Shown here: positions 19,753 to 28,993 of the stretch, in pieces | Layout: the number at the start of each line of letters is the position of its first letter | How positions within the stretch are numbered: the stretch's first letter is position 1 | NCBI RefSeq assembly: GCF_000011645.1 | Contig: NC_006270.3 | Location: 615,001-679,000 of the forward strand | Origin: Bacillus licheniformis DSM 13 = ATCC 14580 | Lineage (GTDB): Bacteria; Bacillota; Bacilli; Bacillales; Bacillaceae | Reading direction: 5' to 3' | Length of the DNA: 64,000 bases | Notes under the pieces: generated by a model | What the model was told of the DNA's origin: nothing | Databases searched by the model: none | Seen by the model: the letters and a program-made list of their open reading frames with translations, nothing else | Translations under genes and position numbers: made by a program

Positions 19753-19983
19753 TTATATATAAATGGCCAACAAGGCCGCTGAAACAGCCATGATAAAGCA
19801 GTCATCGCCCGTCATGGCCACGCCGTTTTTGATGAATACACTGCAGGTCCAGTTGAGTGCCGATCCTTCCGCGGTCCGGTCAATCAGTTTTTTACCCGCT
19901 GTGTAAACACATGCTTTAAATAAAGAAAACGAAATGGAACATAAAATAAAGAGCAAAATAAACTTTACCATCAACACCAGCAT
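19753..19983 (-). CDS. Small exported or membrane protein of unknown function
   Basis: A 76-residue protein. The N-terminus MLVLMVKFILLFILCSISFSL is one hydrophobic helix, the middle part is soluble with three cysteines in or near it (residues 25, 46 and 61), and the C-terminus is again hydrophobic (FIMAVSAALLAIYI). No family recognised. The reading frame is clean and lies between well-defined genes. Confidence 0.5.
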   Translation of the reverse strand: MLVLMVKFILLFILCSISFSLFKACVYTAGKKLIDRTAEGSALNWTCSVFIKNGVAMTGDDCFIMAVSAALLAIYI

Positions 19984-20071
19984 TGCCTTTTCACCCCGGC
20001 ATATTTTGTAAGCTCCACCTTCATTTTACCAATAAATTCATCTGTTAAAACCTCTTTCTTGTTTTATTATA

Positions 20072-20120
20072 TTGACCGAATGGTCAGCAATCGTTACAAT
20101 TTATACTAACCGATTGGTCA
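20072..20120 (+). promoter_or_regulatory. Promoter and double TetR operator of the rph operon
   Basis: -35 TTGACC (20072-20077), 17-bp spacer, -10 TACAAT (20095-20100). Two related inverted repeats sit on it: TGACCGAATGGTCA (20073-20086) over the -35 and TAACCGATTGGTCA (20107-20120) just after the start of transcription, 34 bp apart centre to centre. The arrangement predicts repression by the TetR protein encoded next. Confidence 0.8.
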
Positions 20121-20143
20121 ATAACGAAAAGGAATGATGGTCA

Positions 20144-20758
20144 ATGCCTTTACAGCTTTATGAAAAAGAGCAAATACTCGATGCCTGTTTGGAGGTTTTT
20201 GCCCGGCATGGCTATGCAAAGACTTCGACCGGAATGCTGGCGGAAGCGGCCGGCATTTCAAAGGCGCTGATTTTTCATCATTTTAAAAGCAAAAAAGATC
20301 TGTACTTAACTGTGCTCGATTATTGTATTGAGAAGGTAAAGTCGCGCCTTTCCCTTGATGACCTGGCGTCTTATGATGATTTCTTTGAAGCGAAAGAAAA
20401 AATAAGCATGGCTAAGCTTGAGTTTTTCGCGGATTATTCAAATGTATACAAGCTCACGAAAGATGCCTTTTATTCACCGCCTTCCGAATTAAAAAAAGAA
20501 ATCGCTGCAAAGTATGGGGAGCAATTTGCCGTTAGAAATCGTATTCTAAAACAGCTTTTTGCGAAAGTTCCGTTGAGGGAAGGAGTGGATCGTGAAGAGG
20601 CGTTCGAACTTATCATGGTCATGATGGGGCATTTTGAACAAAAGTTTCTAGCGGAAGTAACGGCTGAGGACGATTTTGATCCAGCCTGGAGCAGACGTCT
20701 TCTTGAAGAACGAAAACGGTTTTTGGATATGATTCGTTTCGGCATTGAAGGCGAATAA
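20144..20758 (+). CDS. TetR family transcriptional regulator
   Basis: A 204-residue repressor. The N-terminal HTH (about residues 8-54) reads ILDACLEVFARHGYAKTSTG followed by MLAEAAGISKALIFHHF, the TetR signature; the C-terminal ligand domain is helical and unlike any named member. It lies 15 bp before rph and downstream of two TGACC/GGTCA palindromes, so it is most likely an autoregulator that also controls rph. The inducing ligand is unknown; a rifamycin is one guess. Confidence 0.9.
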   Translation: MPLQLYEKEQILDACLEVFARHGYAKTSTGMLAEAAGISKALIFHHFKSKKDLYLTVLDYCIEKVKSRLSLDDLASYDDFFEAKEKISMAKLEFFADYSNVYKLTKDAFYSPPSELKKEIAAKYGEQFAVRNRILKQLFAKVPLREGVDREEAFELIMVMMGHFEQKFLAEVTAEDDFDPAWSRRLLEERKRFLDMIRFGIEGE

Positions 20759-20773
20759 AAAGGGGGATTCCTG

Positions 20774-23395
20774 ATGGGACACTATGTATTGGGCTTTCAT
20801 GAGATCGATCGAACCGATTTGCCGCTTATCGGAGGAAAAGGGCTGAACTTGGGCGAATTGTCAAAAATGGACGGCATCCAAGTGCCTCCCGGTTTTTGTA
20901 TAACAACAAAAGCATATGAAAAGATGATCGGTGAAAACGATAAGGTCAGTGAACAGATTGATCAGCTGTCTCTTTTAAAAGTGAAGGACAGAAAACAGAT
21001 TAACGATCTTGCCCTTCAGATCCGCAATGGTATTGAAAGGGCCGAAATCGCCGAAGAGATCAAAGAAGCGGTTAAAAGCGCTCACTCAAATGCTGGCGGC
21101 GATGCATATGCGGTCCGATCAAGCGCTACGGCAGAAGATTTGCCTCATGCCTCTTTCGCCGGGCAGCAAGATACGTATTTAAATATAAAAGGAATAGAGG
21201 CGATCTTGAAGCATATCAGCAAATGCTGGGCTTCACTGTTTACAGAGCGGGCCGTGATCTACCGGATTCAAAACGGTTTTGACCACCGCAAAGTTCAATT
21301 ATCGGTCGTCGTCCAGCAGATGGTGTTCCCGGATGCGTCCGGCATTTTGTTTACGGCAGATCCTATTACATCCAACCGGAAGGTCACCTCGATTGATGCA
21401 AGCTTTGCTTTGGGAGAGGCGCTTGTATCTGGTACAGTTTCAGCAGACAACTACAAGGTTCGTGAAGGCGCGATCATTCAAAAAACGATTTCCGAGAAAA
21501 AGACGGCAGTCTATTCTTTGGAAAGCGGCGGCACTGAGGCGCGCGAAGTCGAAGCGGGCTGCCGGAAAGAGCAAACATTAACAGATGAACAGATCATCCG
21601 GCTTGAAAAACTGGGAAGGAGAATCGAAGCCCATTTCGGTTTTCCGCAGGATATTGAATGGTGTCTGGCTGATGGCGAATTTTTCTTTGTCCAGAGCCGG
21701 CCTATAACGACATTGTTTCCTCTTCCGAAACAGAGCGATGACAAGCTTCGCGTCTATATGTCTGTCGGGCATCAGCAAATGATGACAGAACCGATCAATC
21801 CGCTTGGAATATCGTTTTTCGGGTTGATCTCGGATTATGAGCTGACTTGTGCCGGCGGAAGGCTTTTTATTGATTTATCACACGATTTGGCATCTTTTGC
21901 AGGGCGGAAAGTCGTCCTCAGTACGGCGGGGAAAAATGATCCTTTCATGCATAGCGCTCTTGTGAATTTTTTGAAAAGAAAGGAGCTTGTCAAAACCCTG
22001 CCGAAAGGGAAGCGGATGTTTAGATTAGGGGCTGAAGGGCTGTCATGGTCGCTGCCGGGTGATGCGCTGAAGATTTACCGGAAAAACGACACAGATGTAG
22101 TCAAACGGCTCATGTCGAAAGCGGAAGCATCCATTCAAGAGGCTGAACAGCGATTGAAAAACGCATCGGGTGAAACGTTATTTGCACAGATAGAAGAGGA
22201 TCAAAAAAGCTTGAAAAAAGTTCTCTATGATTCAGAGAGCATGGCTGTAATTATGGTTGGTTTATATGCCGTTTACTGGCTCAATCGAAAAATGGAGAAA
22301 TGGCTTGGCGAAAAAAATGTCGCCGATACCCTTTCTCAATCGGTATTGTACAATGTCACATCTGAAATGGGATTGGCGCTTTTGGATGTATCAGATGCTG
22401 CCAGAGGATACCCCGAGGTTCAGAAGTATTTAGCATATGCCAATAATGAAACCTTTTTTGAAGATCTCAAACAGCTTGACGGCGGTCCCGCCTTTATCGG
22501 CGCATTGCGGGCATTCCTTGAGAAGTACGGCATGCGCTGCACCGGTGAGATCGATATAACCAAGACCCGCTGGAGCGAACGTCCTTCCATTCTTGCTCCA
22601 ATCATTTTGAGCAACATCAAGAATTTTGAGCCCGGCGCGCGAACGGCTAAGTTTGAACAGGGGCGATTGGAAGCGGAGAAAAAGGAGAGGGATTTGTTAA
22701 GCCGTCTGCAACAACTAAAGGGAGGCAGACAAAAGGCAAAAAGGACAAAGAAGATGATCAGCGTGCTGCGGAATTTTATCGGCTATCGGGAATATCCCAA
22801 ATACGCTCTGATCAAACGCTATTTCATATATAAGGAAGCGTTGATGAAAGAAGCCGCTGTTTTACAGCAAAAGAAGCTGATACAAGCGAAGGAGGATATT
22901 TATTATTTGTCCTTTGATGAATTGAAAGAAGCCGTGTGCACAAACCGTCTCGATGTGAAGAAGATCGAGGAAAGAAAAGCGGAATATCGGCATTATGAAA
23001 AATTGACGCCTCCGCGAATCATGACTTCAGAAGGCGAGGTCATCACCGGAGAAGCCTTGGGGGATCACATTCCGGCAGGAGCGTTGGCGGGCGTTCCTGT
23101 TTCATCGGGGATCATCGAAGGAAGGGCAAGAGTGATTCTGAAATTGGAGGAAGCCGATATCGAAGAGGGGGATATCCTTGTCACGCCTTTTACAGATCCG
23201 AGCTGGACACCGTTATTTGTCTCAATCAAAGGTTTGGTGACTGAAGTGGGCGGCCTCATGACACACGGCGCTGTTATTGCGCGGGAATACGGGCTTCCGG
23301 CGGTGGTGGGGGTTGAGCATGCGACGAAAGAAATTAAAGACGGACAGAAGATCAGGATTAACGGATCGGAAGGATATGTTGAAATACTCGAATGA
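20774..23395 (+). CDS. rph: Rifampicin phosphotransferase (rifamycin-inactivating)
   Basis: An 873-residue three-domain phosphotransferase of the PEP-synthase type. The N-terminal ATP-grasp part has GGKGLNLGEL, YAVRSSATAEDLPHASFAGQ and GILFTADPIT; the long middle region is the rifampicin-binding domain; the C-terminal swivelling domain carries the catalytic His831 in GGLMTHGAVIARE. These enzymes move the beta-phosphate of ATP onto the C21 hydroxyl of rifamycins. The sequence follows the characterised Listeria RPH along its whole length, including segments that differ from true PEP synthase (such as the CWASLFTERA and KYGMRCTGEID regions). The B. subtilis counterpart is annotated pps. Start ATG 20774 with AGGGGG. 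Confidence 0.85.
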   Translation: MGHYVLGFHEIDRTDLPLIGGKGLNLGELSKMDGIQVPPGFCITTKAYEKMIGENDKVSEQIDQLSLLKVKDRKQINDLALQIRNGIERAEIAEEIKEAVKSAHSNAGGDAYAVRSSATAEDLPHASFAGQQDTYLNIKGIEAILKHISKCWASLFTERAVIYRIQNGFDHRKVQLSVVVQQMVFPDASGILFTADPITSNRKVTSIDASFALGEALVSGTVSADNYKVREGAIIQKTISEKKTAVYSLESGGTEAREVEAGCRKEQTLTDEQIIRLEKLGRRIEAHFGFPQDIEWCLADGEFFFVQSRPITTLFPLPKQSDDKLRVYMSVGHQQMMTEPINPLGISFFGLISDYELTCAGGRLFIDLSHDLASFAGRKVVLSTAGKNDPFMHSALVNFLKRKELVKTLPKGKRMFRLGAEGLSWSLPGDALKIYRKNDTDVVKRLMSKAEASIQEAEQRLKNASGETLFAQIEEDQKSLKKVLYDSESMAVIMVGLYAVYWLNRKMEKWLGEKNVADTLSQSVLYNVTSEMGLALLDVSDAARGYPEVQKYLAYANNETFFEDLKQLDGGPAFIGALRAFLEKYGMRCTGEIDITKTRWSERPSILAPIILSNIKNFEPGARTAKFEQGRLEAEKKERDLLSRLQQLKGGRQKAKRTKKMISVLRNFIGYREYPKYALIKRYFIYKEALMKEAAVLQQKKLIQAKEDIYYLSFDELKEAVCTNRLDVKKIEERKAEYRHYEKLTPPRIMTSEGEVITGEALGDHIPAGALAGVPVSSGIIEGRARVILKLEEADIEEGDILVTPFTDPSWTPLFVSIKGLVTEVGGLMTHGAVIAREYGLPAVVGVEHATKEIKDGQKIRINGSEGYVEILE

Positions 23396-23397
23396 TA

Positions 23398-23424
23398 AAA
23401 AGCGCAGCTAGAAGCTTGCGCTTT
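23398..23424. terminator. Terminator after rph
   Basis: AAAGCGCAgct...agcTTGCGCTTT hairpin with T-rich flanks; it separates rph from the convergent gene. Confidence 0.8.
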
Positions 23425-23707
23425 AATTTTTATAAAGGTCGGCGGACAACATCCAATCCATCAATTGCTGATACGGATAATAGGTCGTGCCATTTAATTC
23501 AATTTTAGGTATGTCAGGATATTTACGCAGCATTTCTTTCGTTTCTACTTTGCTCAAGCCTAAATAATAATGTAAATCGTCTTCTTTGATTAAATAGGGA
23601 TAGCCTGAATAAATTCCCTTTGGGTTTTTAAAGTTTTTCAAGCCGTCACCGATAAAATAGCCTAAAGCCGCTAAACCAAGTCCGATCCAAAACAGGTTCA
23701 TCTCCAC
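23423..23707 (-). CDS. Hypothetical protein with N-terminal membrane helix
   Basis: A protein of about 94 residues. One transmembrane helix (FWIGLGLAALGYFIGDGL) is followed by a soluble domain, YLIKEDDLHYYLGLSKVETKEML and then IPKIELNGTTYYPYQQLMDWM, which looks like an excisionase/MerR-type winged helix. The start is unclear: GTG 23707 has AAAAGG at 9 nt, while ATG 23716 and ATG 23701 are in the same frame. No family recognised and no operon partner. Confidence 0.6.
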   Translation of the reverse strand: MEMNLFWIGLGLAALGYFIGDGLKNFKNPKGIYSGYPYLIKEDDLHYYLGLSKVETKEMLRKYPDIPKIELNGTTYYPYQQLMDWMLSADLYKN

Positions 23708-23772
23708 GTTTACCATCCTTTTCTCATATTGCTTTATCTGTCATACGAAAAGGATTGAAAAAAGTTTCAAGG

Positions 23773-24135
23773 TCAAAGGCTTTGCCGGTTCAGCATCTCA
23801 TAAAGAACGACGGCATGGTTATGGCGCTCATCTTTGGCCCCGTAAAGCAGAATAACGGTTTCGTCCGCCGCCATTTTTTTTAATTCCCTGAAGCTTTTCT
23901 GTTTTTCAGCGTTTTGTTTAATTTCGTTTTGATAGGCTTCTTTAAACGATTCGAATTTTTTCGGATCATGACCGAACCATTTTCTTAATTCGGGGCTTGG
24001 AGCGATTTCTTTCATCCAGCAGTCGGGGTTCGCTTTTTCTTTTGATATGCCGCGCGGCCACACACGATCGATTAAAATGCGGCGTCCTTCTGTTTGCTGG
24101 TTTTCTTGATAAATGCGCTGGAGAATAAACGGCAT
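23773..24135 (-). CDS. DUF488 family protein (YeaO-like)
   Basis: A 120-residue DUF488 protein. The family signature is present: RILIDRVWPRGISKEKA at about residues 19-35, then WFGHDPKKFESFKEAY and the end motif TVILLYGAKDERHNHAVVL. The biochemical role of DUF488 is unknown. ATG 24135 (MPFILQRIY) follows AAGGAG at 8 nt, which is better than the upstream GTG 24144. Confidence 0.85.
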   Translation of the reverse strand: MPFILQRIYQENQQTEGRRILIDRVWPRGISKEKANPDCWMKEIAPSPELRKWFGHDPKKFESFKEAYQNEIKQNAEKQKSFRELKKMAADETVILLYGAKDERHNHAVVLYEMLNRQSL

Positions 24136-24218
24136 GCGGATCACTCCTTCTCATTTTATGATAAAACGGCAGGCTGGAAGGAACAACCCTATTGAAAAAG
24201 ACAATGCCAACATTCCGT

Positions 24219-24983
24219 TTATTCGATGGAATGTTTTAAAGAACTGTACAATTGGCTGACGCTTTCATCGATTTCATCTCTTGACATCCGCAAGGCTTTT
24301 TCCGATACGGCATAGCCGATTTCCAACCGGCCTTCTTCCAGCCCTTTAAAGATCGCATCGGCAAATTCATCCAAAGGAGCTCCGGAATCATGCAGTCCGA
24401 CACCGCCCAGATCCGTATTGACCGCAGGAGGAGCGACTTCTATGACCTCAACGCCGGCCTCGGAAAGCTGGTGTCTTAAACTCATCGTAAAGGAGTGGAG
24501 AGCGGCTTTTGTCGATGAGTAGATTGGTGCGACCGCCATCGGTGTAAACGCCAGCCCTGATGACACATTGATGATCGCAGTTTTCCCGGCTTTTTCGGCA
24601 AAGTATCGGCTAAAGAGCATGGCCAGATGGATAGGCGCCTCCATATTGACGGTGATTTCTTTATTGTAGTCAGCCCAATTGTCTATAACATCGGCTTTTA
24701 AAATGTGGTAGCGCTGCTGTATGCCCGCATTATTCACAAGTACGTTTACTCCCGGATGATGTTCTTTGATCCATTCAAATAATGCCAGTCGTTCCGTTTC
24801 AACGGCCACATCGCATACACACGTGATCAGCTCCGGATGTTTTTCCTTTGCTTCTTTAAGCTTGCTTTCCCTTCTCCCGCAGACGATAACGGTATTTCCC
24901 GCTTTTATAAATCGTTCGGCAAAAGCAAAGCCGATTCCCGATGCGCCGCCTGTGATCAGCACTGTGTTTCCCGACAGTTCCAT
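24219..24983 (-). CDS. Short-chain dehydrogenase/reductase, DltE-like
   Basis: A 254-residue classical SDR. It has the NAD(P) motif TGGASGIG at about residues 11-18, the NNAG motif, and the catalytic Ser...Tyr-x-x-x-Lys (NVSSGLAF and IYSSTKAA). The pattern resembles B. subtilis DltE, which despite its name is not needed for teichoic acid D-alanylation. The substrate is unknown. It stands divergently from pnbA with about 150 bp between the genes. Confidence 0.82.
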   Translation of the reverse strand: MELSGNTVLITGGASGIGFAFAERFIKAGNTVIVCGRRESKLKEAKEKHPELITCVCDVAVETERLALFEWIKEHHPGVNVLVNNAGIQQRYHILKADVIDNWADYNKEITVNMEAPIHLAMLFSRYFAEKAGKTAIINVSSGLAFTPMAVAPIYSSTKAALHSFTMSLRHQLSEAGVEVIEVAPPAVNTDLGGVGLHDSGAPLDEFADAIFKGLEEGRLEIGYAVSEKALRMSRDEIDESVSQLYSSLKHSIE

Positions 24984-25134
24984 TGGAATCCCTCTTTTCC
25001 GTCAAATTTTAAACAATAGGTTGAGCATCTCTTCTGACCCTATAATGCCCCTTTATTTTCCAAAATGCAAGTATTCTGATTAGACGGTATGTTCCGATTC
25101 CATTATCATTGAAAAGTGAAAGGGGTGGAATAAA

Positions 25135-26607
25135 ATGTATGATACAACTGTCGAAACACGCTTCGGAAAGCTGAAAGGCAGAGCGGAAAACGGAGTCCGT
25201 ATCTTTAAAGGCGTTCCATACGCAAAACCTCCCGTCGGCGACCTAAGGTTTCGGGAACCGCAGCGAATGGAGGCCTGGGAAGGTGAGCTGGATGCTTTTC
25301 AATTTGGCCCGGTTTGTCCGCAGCCTGATGGGGTATTGCCTGAGTCAGCGGGGGTTCAAAAGTCTGAGGATTGCCTTTATTTAAATGTGTACGCACCCGA
25401 AGAGGCGGACGGGGATCTGCCTGTTATGGTGTGGATTCATGGGGGCGCTTTTTATCGCGGCGCCGGAAGTGAACCGCTCTATGACGGGACTCAGCTTGCA
25501 AAGCAGGGAAAGGTGATCGTGGTCACCATCAATTATCGCCTCGGTCCGTTCGGTTTTTTGCATCTATCCTCAATTGATGATTCCTACAGCAGCAATCTTG
25601 GCCTGCTGGATCAAATCGCGGCTCTCGAGTGGGTGAAAGACAATATCGCTTTCTTTGGCGGAGACCGTCATCACATTACGGTTTTTGGAGAGTCGGCGGG
25701 ATCGATGAGCATCGCTTCGCTTTTGGCGATGCCGAAAGCAAAGGGGCTTTTTCAACAGGCCATTATGGAAAGCGGGGCTTCCGCAACTATGTCCGATAAG
25801 CTTGCGAAAGCTGCAGCAGAAAGATTCTTAAGGATTCTCGATATTGATCATCATCATCTGGAGCGCCTTCATGATGTATCTGATCAAGAACTTCTTGAAG
25901 CCGCCGATCAGCTGCGCACTTTAATGGGAGAAAATATTTTTGAATTGATTTTTCTGCCTGCGCTTGACGAAAAAACCTTGCCGCTGAAGCCGGAGGTCGC
26001 CGTCGCAAAAGGCGCGGCAAAAGAGATCAATCTATTAATCGGAACAAACCGTGATGAAGGCGTCTTGTTTTTTCCCTCTGATTCGGATCTTTTGCCTGAG
26101 AGCAAGATCAACGAGATTTTAGAAGAATACATGGGTAAAGAGGCCGCCGAAGCCGCCTCCTCTCTGTATCCGAGGTCATTGGAAGGCCATGTTGATATGA
26201 TGACAGATCTGATCTTTTGGCATCCGTCTGTTGTGTTCGCTTCGGCTCAATCACGATATGCATCTGTCTTTATGTACCGGTTTGACTGGCATGCGGATTC
26301 AGAGCAGCCGCCGTTCAACAAAGCTGCGCACGGCTTAGAGATTCCGTTTGTATTTGGAAATATGGACATTTTGGAACAGCTGACAGGTACGAAGGCCGGT
26401 GAAGAAGCGCAGCTGCTTGCTGAACAGATCCAGGCTGCCTGGGTGTCTTTTGCCCGATCCGGAAATCCGAGCACCGATGATGTCAGCTGGCCTGATTATG
26501 ATGAAGATTCACGGAAAACGCTGATTTTTGATCAAGAGGTCGCAGTTGAAAGCGATCCTTATTCAGATAAGAGAAAGATGTTGACAGCCCCGAACCCGCA
26601 GATTTAG
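25135..26607 (+). CDS. pnbA: Para-nitrobenzyl esterase / carboxylesterase
   Basis: A 490-residue type B carboxylesterase of the alpha/beta-hydrolase fold, closely related to B. subtilis PnbA, which cleaves p-nitrobenzyl and other esters. The catalytic triad is visible: Ser187 in GESAGS, Glu308 in TNRDEG and His399 in KAAHGLE; the oxyanion-hole motif HGGAF is at about 102-106. No signal peptide, so it is cytoplasmic. A strong AAAGGGGTGG site precedes the start. Confidence 0.92.
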   Translation: MYDTTVETRFGKLKGRAENGVRIFKGVPYAKPPVGDLRFREPQRMEAWEGELDAFQFGPVCPQPDGVLPESAGVQKSEDCLYLNVYAPEEADGDLPVMVWIHGGAFYRGAGSEPLYDGTQLAKQGKVIVVTINYRLGPFGFLHLSSIDDSYSSNLGLLDQIAALEWVKDNIAFFGGDRHHITVFGESAGSMSIASLLAMPKAKGLFQQAIMESGASATMSDKLAKAAAERFLRILDIDHHHLERLHDVSDQELLEAADQLRTLMGENIFELIFLPALDEKTLPLKPEVAVAKGAAKEINLLIGTNRDEGVLFFPSDSDLLPESKINEILEEYMGKEAAEAASSLYPRSLEGHVDMMTDLIFWHPSVVFASAQSRYASVFMYRFDWHADSEQPPFNKAAHGLEIPFVFGNMDILEQLTGTKAGEEAQLLAEQIQAAWVSFARSGNPSTDDVSWPDYDEDSRKTLIFDQEVAVESDPYSDKRKMLTAPNPQI

Positions 26608-26631
26608 AACAAGCGGGCCTGACCTGTGTGG

Positions 26632-27909
26632 TCAGCCGCTTTGATGATAGCGTTCGCTTTGAATGGCTTCAAGCGATTTGCCGCGCGTTTCCGGCGCCAT
26701 ACGGAGCCCGATGATCATATGAATGACGAGAAATGCAATCATGACGGCGCCGGCTGTTTTGAAGCCCAAGCCCGTAATCATCGCCGGAACGACCAATGAG
26801 ATGAGTCCGACGCCGATGCGGACGATGAAGAACATGAAGCCTTGAGCGAGCGCCCTGTATTTCGTATGAAACAGCTCTGCCGCCCACAGTCCGTAAAACG
26901 CCTGCGCTCCAAAACCCGCAGAAATGCCCCACAGGCATACGAATAATAAAAGCTCCGTGATGTTCATCGTGCCGAAGGTGAGGATGACCCATGCGGCGGT
27001 TGCCATAGCTGCTCCTATGCCAAAAAGCAACTTCCGATTGACTTTATCGCCGAGACGGATAAAGACGAAGTATGTGGACGCCACAGTCAAAATCCATAAA
27101 AATGCCTGCAGCAGGTTGGCTTGTGCCGCTGTTAGGCCGCCGACCGTCTCATAGATATACGGCATGAAATATCCCATCGTCCCGGCAACAAGGTTCCAAA
27201 ACGCATAAATTCCGATGAGGAGAATCATCGCGCGAAGGTTCGCTTTGTTGGTCAACAGCTCTTTGATCGACGCCTTTTCTTCAACTCCTTTTGCTTTGTC
27301 TTCGGCTTCTTTTCGCTTTTGCTCCTCCCAGATGGACGATTCGTGAATCTGCTGCTGCAAAATCCAGGTGATGACTGCGACGACGAATAATTGGGCAAAA
27401 ATCAACCGGCTTCCCATTAAACCGAGCGGCGCCAAGGCAACTGATAACAGCAGCGTAAGCGCCGGTCCGACCGACCATGCCAGCTGCCCCCAGCCGACGC
27501 GTCCGGCCCGTTCATGGTCAGGGGCCTCCTCGGCAATGTAAGTCCAAGCAGCCGGAATTGCTGCGCCCACCGCAATTCCCGTCACGATGTATCCGGTTAA
27601 AAGCATGGGAAAATTAAACGACGCGGCGATCAGTAAAACGCCAAGCATATAGACTAATAGATCGTATTTATATATGAATTTTCTCCCGTAACGGTCGACT
27701 AAAAAACCGCCGAGAAAAGCGCCGATCGCCGCGCCGAAACCATTTGCGCTTAAGGCGCCGAGAAGTCCGACCCGGGCGTCGTCCAATCCTAAATATTCAA
27801 CCCATAACGAAAGCCCGCCGGCCCCCGCGACGATGGATCCCGCCTCCAAATAGTTGGACATGGCGACCGTAATCGTCGACTTCAAACTGCCTTTTTTTCT
27901 CCCTGGCAT
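26632..27909 (-). CDS. MFS transporter, sugar porter family
   Basis: A 425-residue transporter with 12 predicted membrane helices in two halves around a charged loop (about residues 200-225, KRKEAEDKAKGVEEKASIKE). Family signatures include the loop 2-3 motif GGFLVDRYGRKF and the PETRGKSLEAIQ C-terminal motif of sugar porters. The substrate cannot be read; a monosaccharide or polyol is likely. ATG 27909 (MPGRKKGS) follows AAAGGGGAAC; the frame is open 6 codons further upstream. A perfect cre site upstream predicts carbon catabolite repression. Confidence 0.85.
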   Translation of the reverse strand: MPGRKKGSLKSTITVAMSNYLEAGSIVAGAGGLSLWVEYLGLDDARVGLLGALSANGFGAAIGAFLGGFLVDRYGRKFIYKYDLLVYMLGVLLIAASFNFPMLLTGYIVTGIAVGAAIPAAWTYIAEEAPDHERAGRVGWGQLAWSVGPALTLLLSVALAPLGLMGSRLIFAQLFVVAVITWILQQQIHESSIWEEQKRKEAEDKAKGVEEKASIKELLTNKANLRAMILLIGIYAFWNLVAGTMGYFMPYIYETVGGLTAAQANLLQAFLWILTVASTYFVFIRLGDKVNRKLLFGIGAAMATAAWVILTFGTMNITELLLFVCLWGISAGFGAQAFYGLWAAELFHTKYRALAQGFMFFIVRIGVGLISLVVPAMITGLGFKTAGAVMIAFLVIHMIIGLRMAPETRGKSLEAIQSERYHQSG

Positions 27910-28002
27910 GATTCGTTCCCCTTTCAAATCAGAATTCTTTTCTGACAGAAGCCGGATTGATGCGTTGAATGCTCGATTTTACCCTAGCGAGTCATGCAAA
28001 AT

Positions 28003-28016
28003 TGTAAGCGTTATCA
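28003..28016 (-). promoter_or_regulatory. cre site (CcpA) upstream of the MFS gene
   Basis: TGTAAGCGTTATCA matches the cre consensus TGWAARCGYTWNCW at every position. It lies about 95 bp upstream of the MFS start. The 28017-28210 stretch contains only AT-rich sequence with no ORF. Confidence 0.8.
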
Positions 28017-28210
28017 TCTCGTGGTAATCCCGACCTTGCATCCGTTCCAGCCTTCAGGCTGTTCCGAATGTTTTGCTTATAGTATTACTTTATTCGGAAA
28101 ACAAAAATAAATCAACATAAAAATCAGAATATTCCGTCTGAATATTTTTGTTTTTGTTTGGATTTTTTTCTCGAAAAACTGCCATTATATCAATTTTTTA
28201 TTAAAAAACC

Positions 28211-28237
28211 GAAACTTTTCCTCTGGAAAATAGTATA
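28211..28237 (+). promoter_or_regulatory. Sigma-W-type promoter of pspA
   Basis: GAAAC at 28211-28215, 16-bp spacer, AGTATA at 28232-28237 (consensus TGAAAC-N16-CGTA). The B. subtilis pspA-ydjGHI operon is a known SigW target, which agrees. The -10 has A in place of the usual C. Confidence 0.65.
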
Positions 28238-28278
28238 TTTAAACTAAGTATATTTTACTATAAGGAGGAATTTCTTAG

Positions 28279-28959
28279 ATGAGTATATTAAGCAGGTTCA
28301 AAGACATTATGGCCAGCAATATTAACGCTTTGCTGGATAAAGCGGAGAACACGGAAAAAATGGTGGATCAGTATGTCAGGAACTTAAACAGCGACTTAAA
28401 CAAAGTAAAGGCGGAAACGGCGTCCGTCATGGCGGCCGAGCAAAGGGCAAAAAGAGAACTGGCGGATTGCCGGGCGGAAATCGACAAGCTTGAGCGCTAT
28501 GCAATGAAGGCTTTGGAAGCCGGCAGCGAGGCGGATGCCCGAACATTTTTAGAAAAGAAAGCGGTGCTTGAAACGAAGGCATCCGAGTTAGAAACTGCGT
28601 TTCAAACGGCGTCATCCAATGCGAATCAAATGAAAAAAATGCACGATAAGCTCGTTTCCGATATCGGGGAGCTTGAAGCACGCCGCGCCGCGATCAAAGC
28701 GAAATGGACAGCGGCGAAAACACAGGAAAGAATGAATAAACTCGGTGCATCTGCAGCGAATGCCAACCATTCAATGTCCGCTTTCGGCAGAATGGAAGAA
28801 AAGGCAAACCGGGCGCTTGATGAAGCGAATGCGATGGCTGAATTGAACGCCGCTCCTCAAGATGACATAGAAGACCTGAAGGCTAAATATGACAGCCCTT
28901 CTAATGTGGATGATGCGCTTGCCGCATTGAAAGCGAAAATGGCGGGTCAAAAGTCATAG
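28279..28959 (+). CDS. pspA: Phage shock protein A homologue PspA
   Basis: A 226-residue PspA/IM30/ESCRT-III-like protein. Apart from an amphipathic N-terminal helix (MSILSRFKDIMASNINALLDKA), it is a continuous coiled-coil of Ala/Lys/Glu-rich helices with the conserved RNLNSDLNKVKAE and GASAANANHSMSAFGRMEEK segments. It coats and stabilises stressed membranes. First gene of the pspA-ydjG-ydjH-ydjI operon, with an AAGGAGG site. Confidence 0.95.
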   Translation: MSILSRFKDIMASNINALLDKAENTEKMVDQYVRNLNSDLNKVKAETASVMAAEQRAKRELADCRAEIDKLERYAMKALEAGSEADARTFLEKKAVLETKASELETAFQTASSNANQMKKMHDKLVSDIGELEARRAAIKAKWTAAKTQERMNKLGASAANANHSMSAFGRMEEKANRALDEANAMAELNAAPQDDIEDLKAKYDSPSNVDDALAALKAKMAGQKS

Positions 28960-28993
28960 CATTTGAAATGAATAAAGTGAGAGGTTAAGAGAC

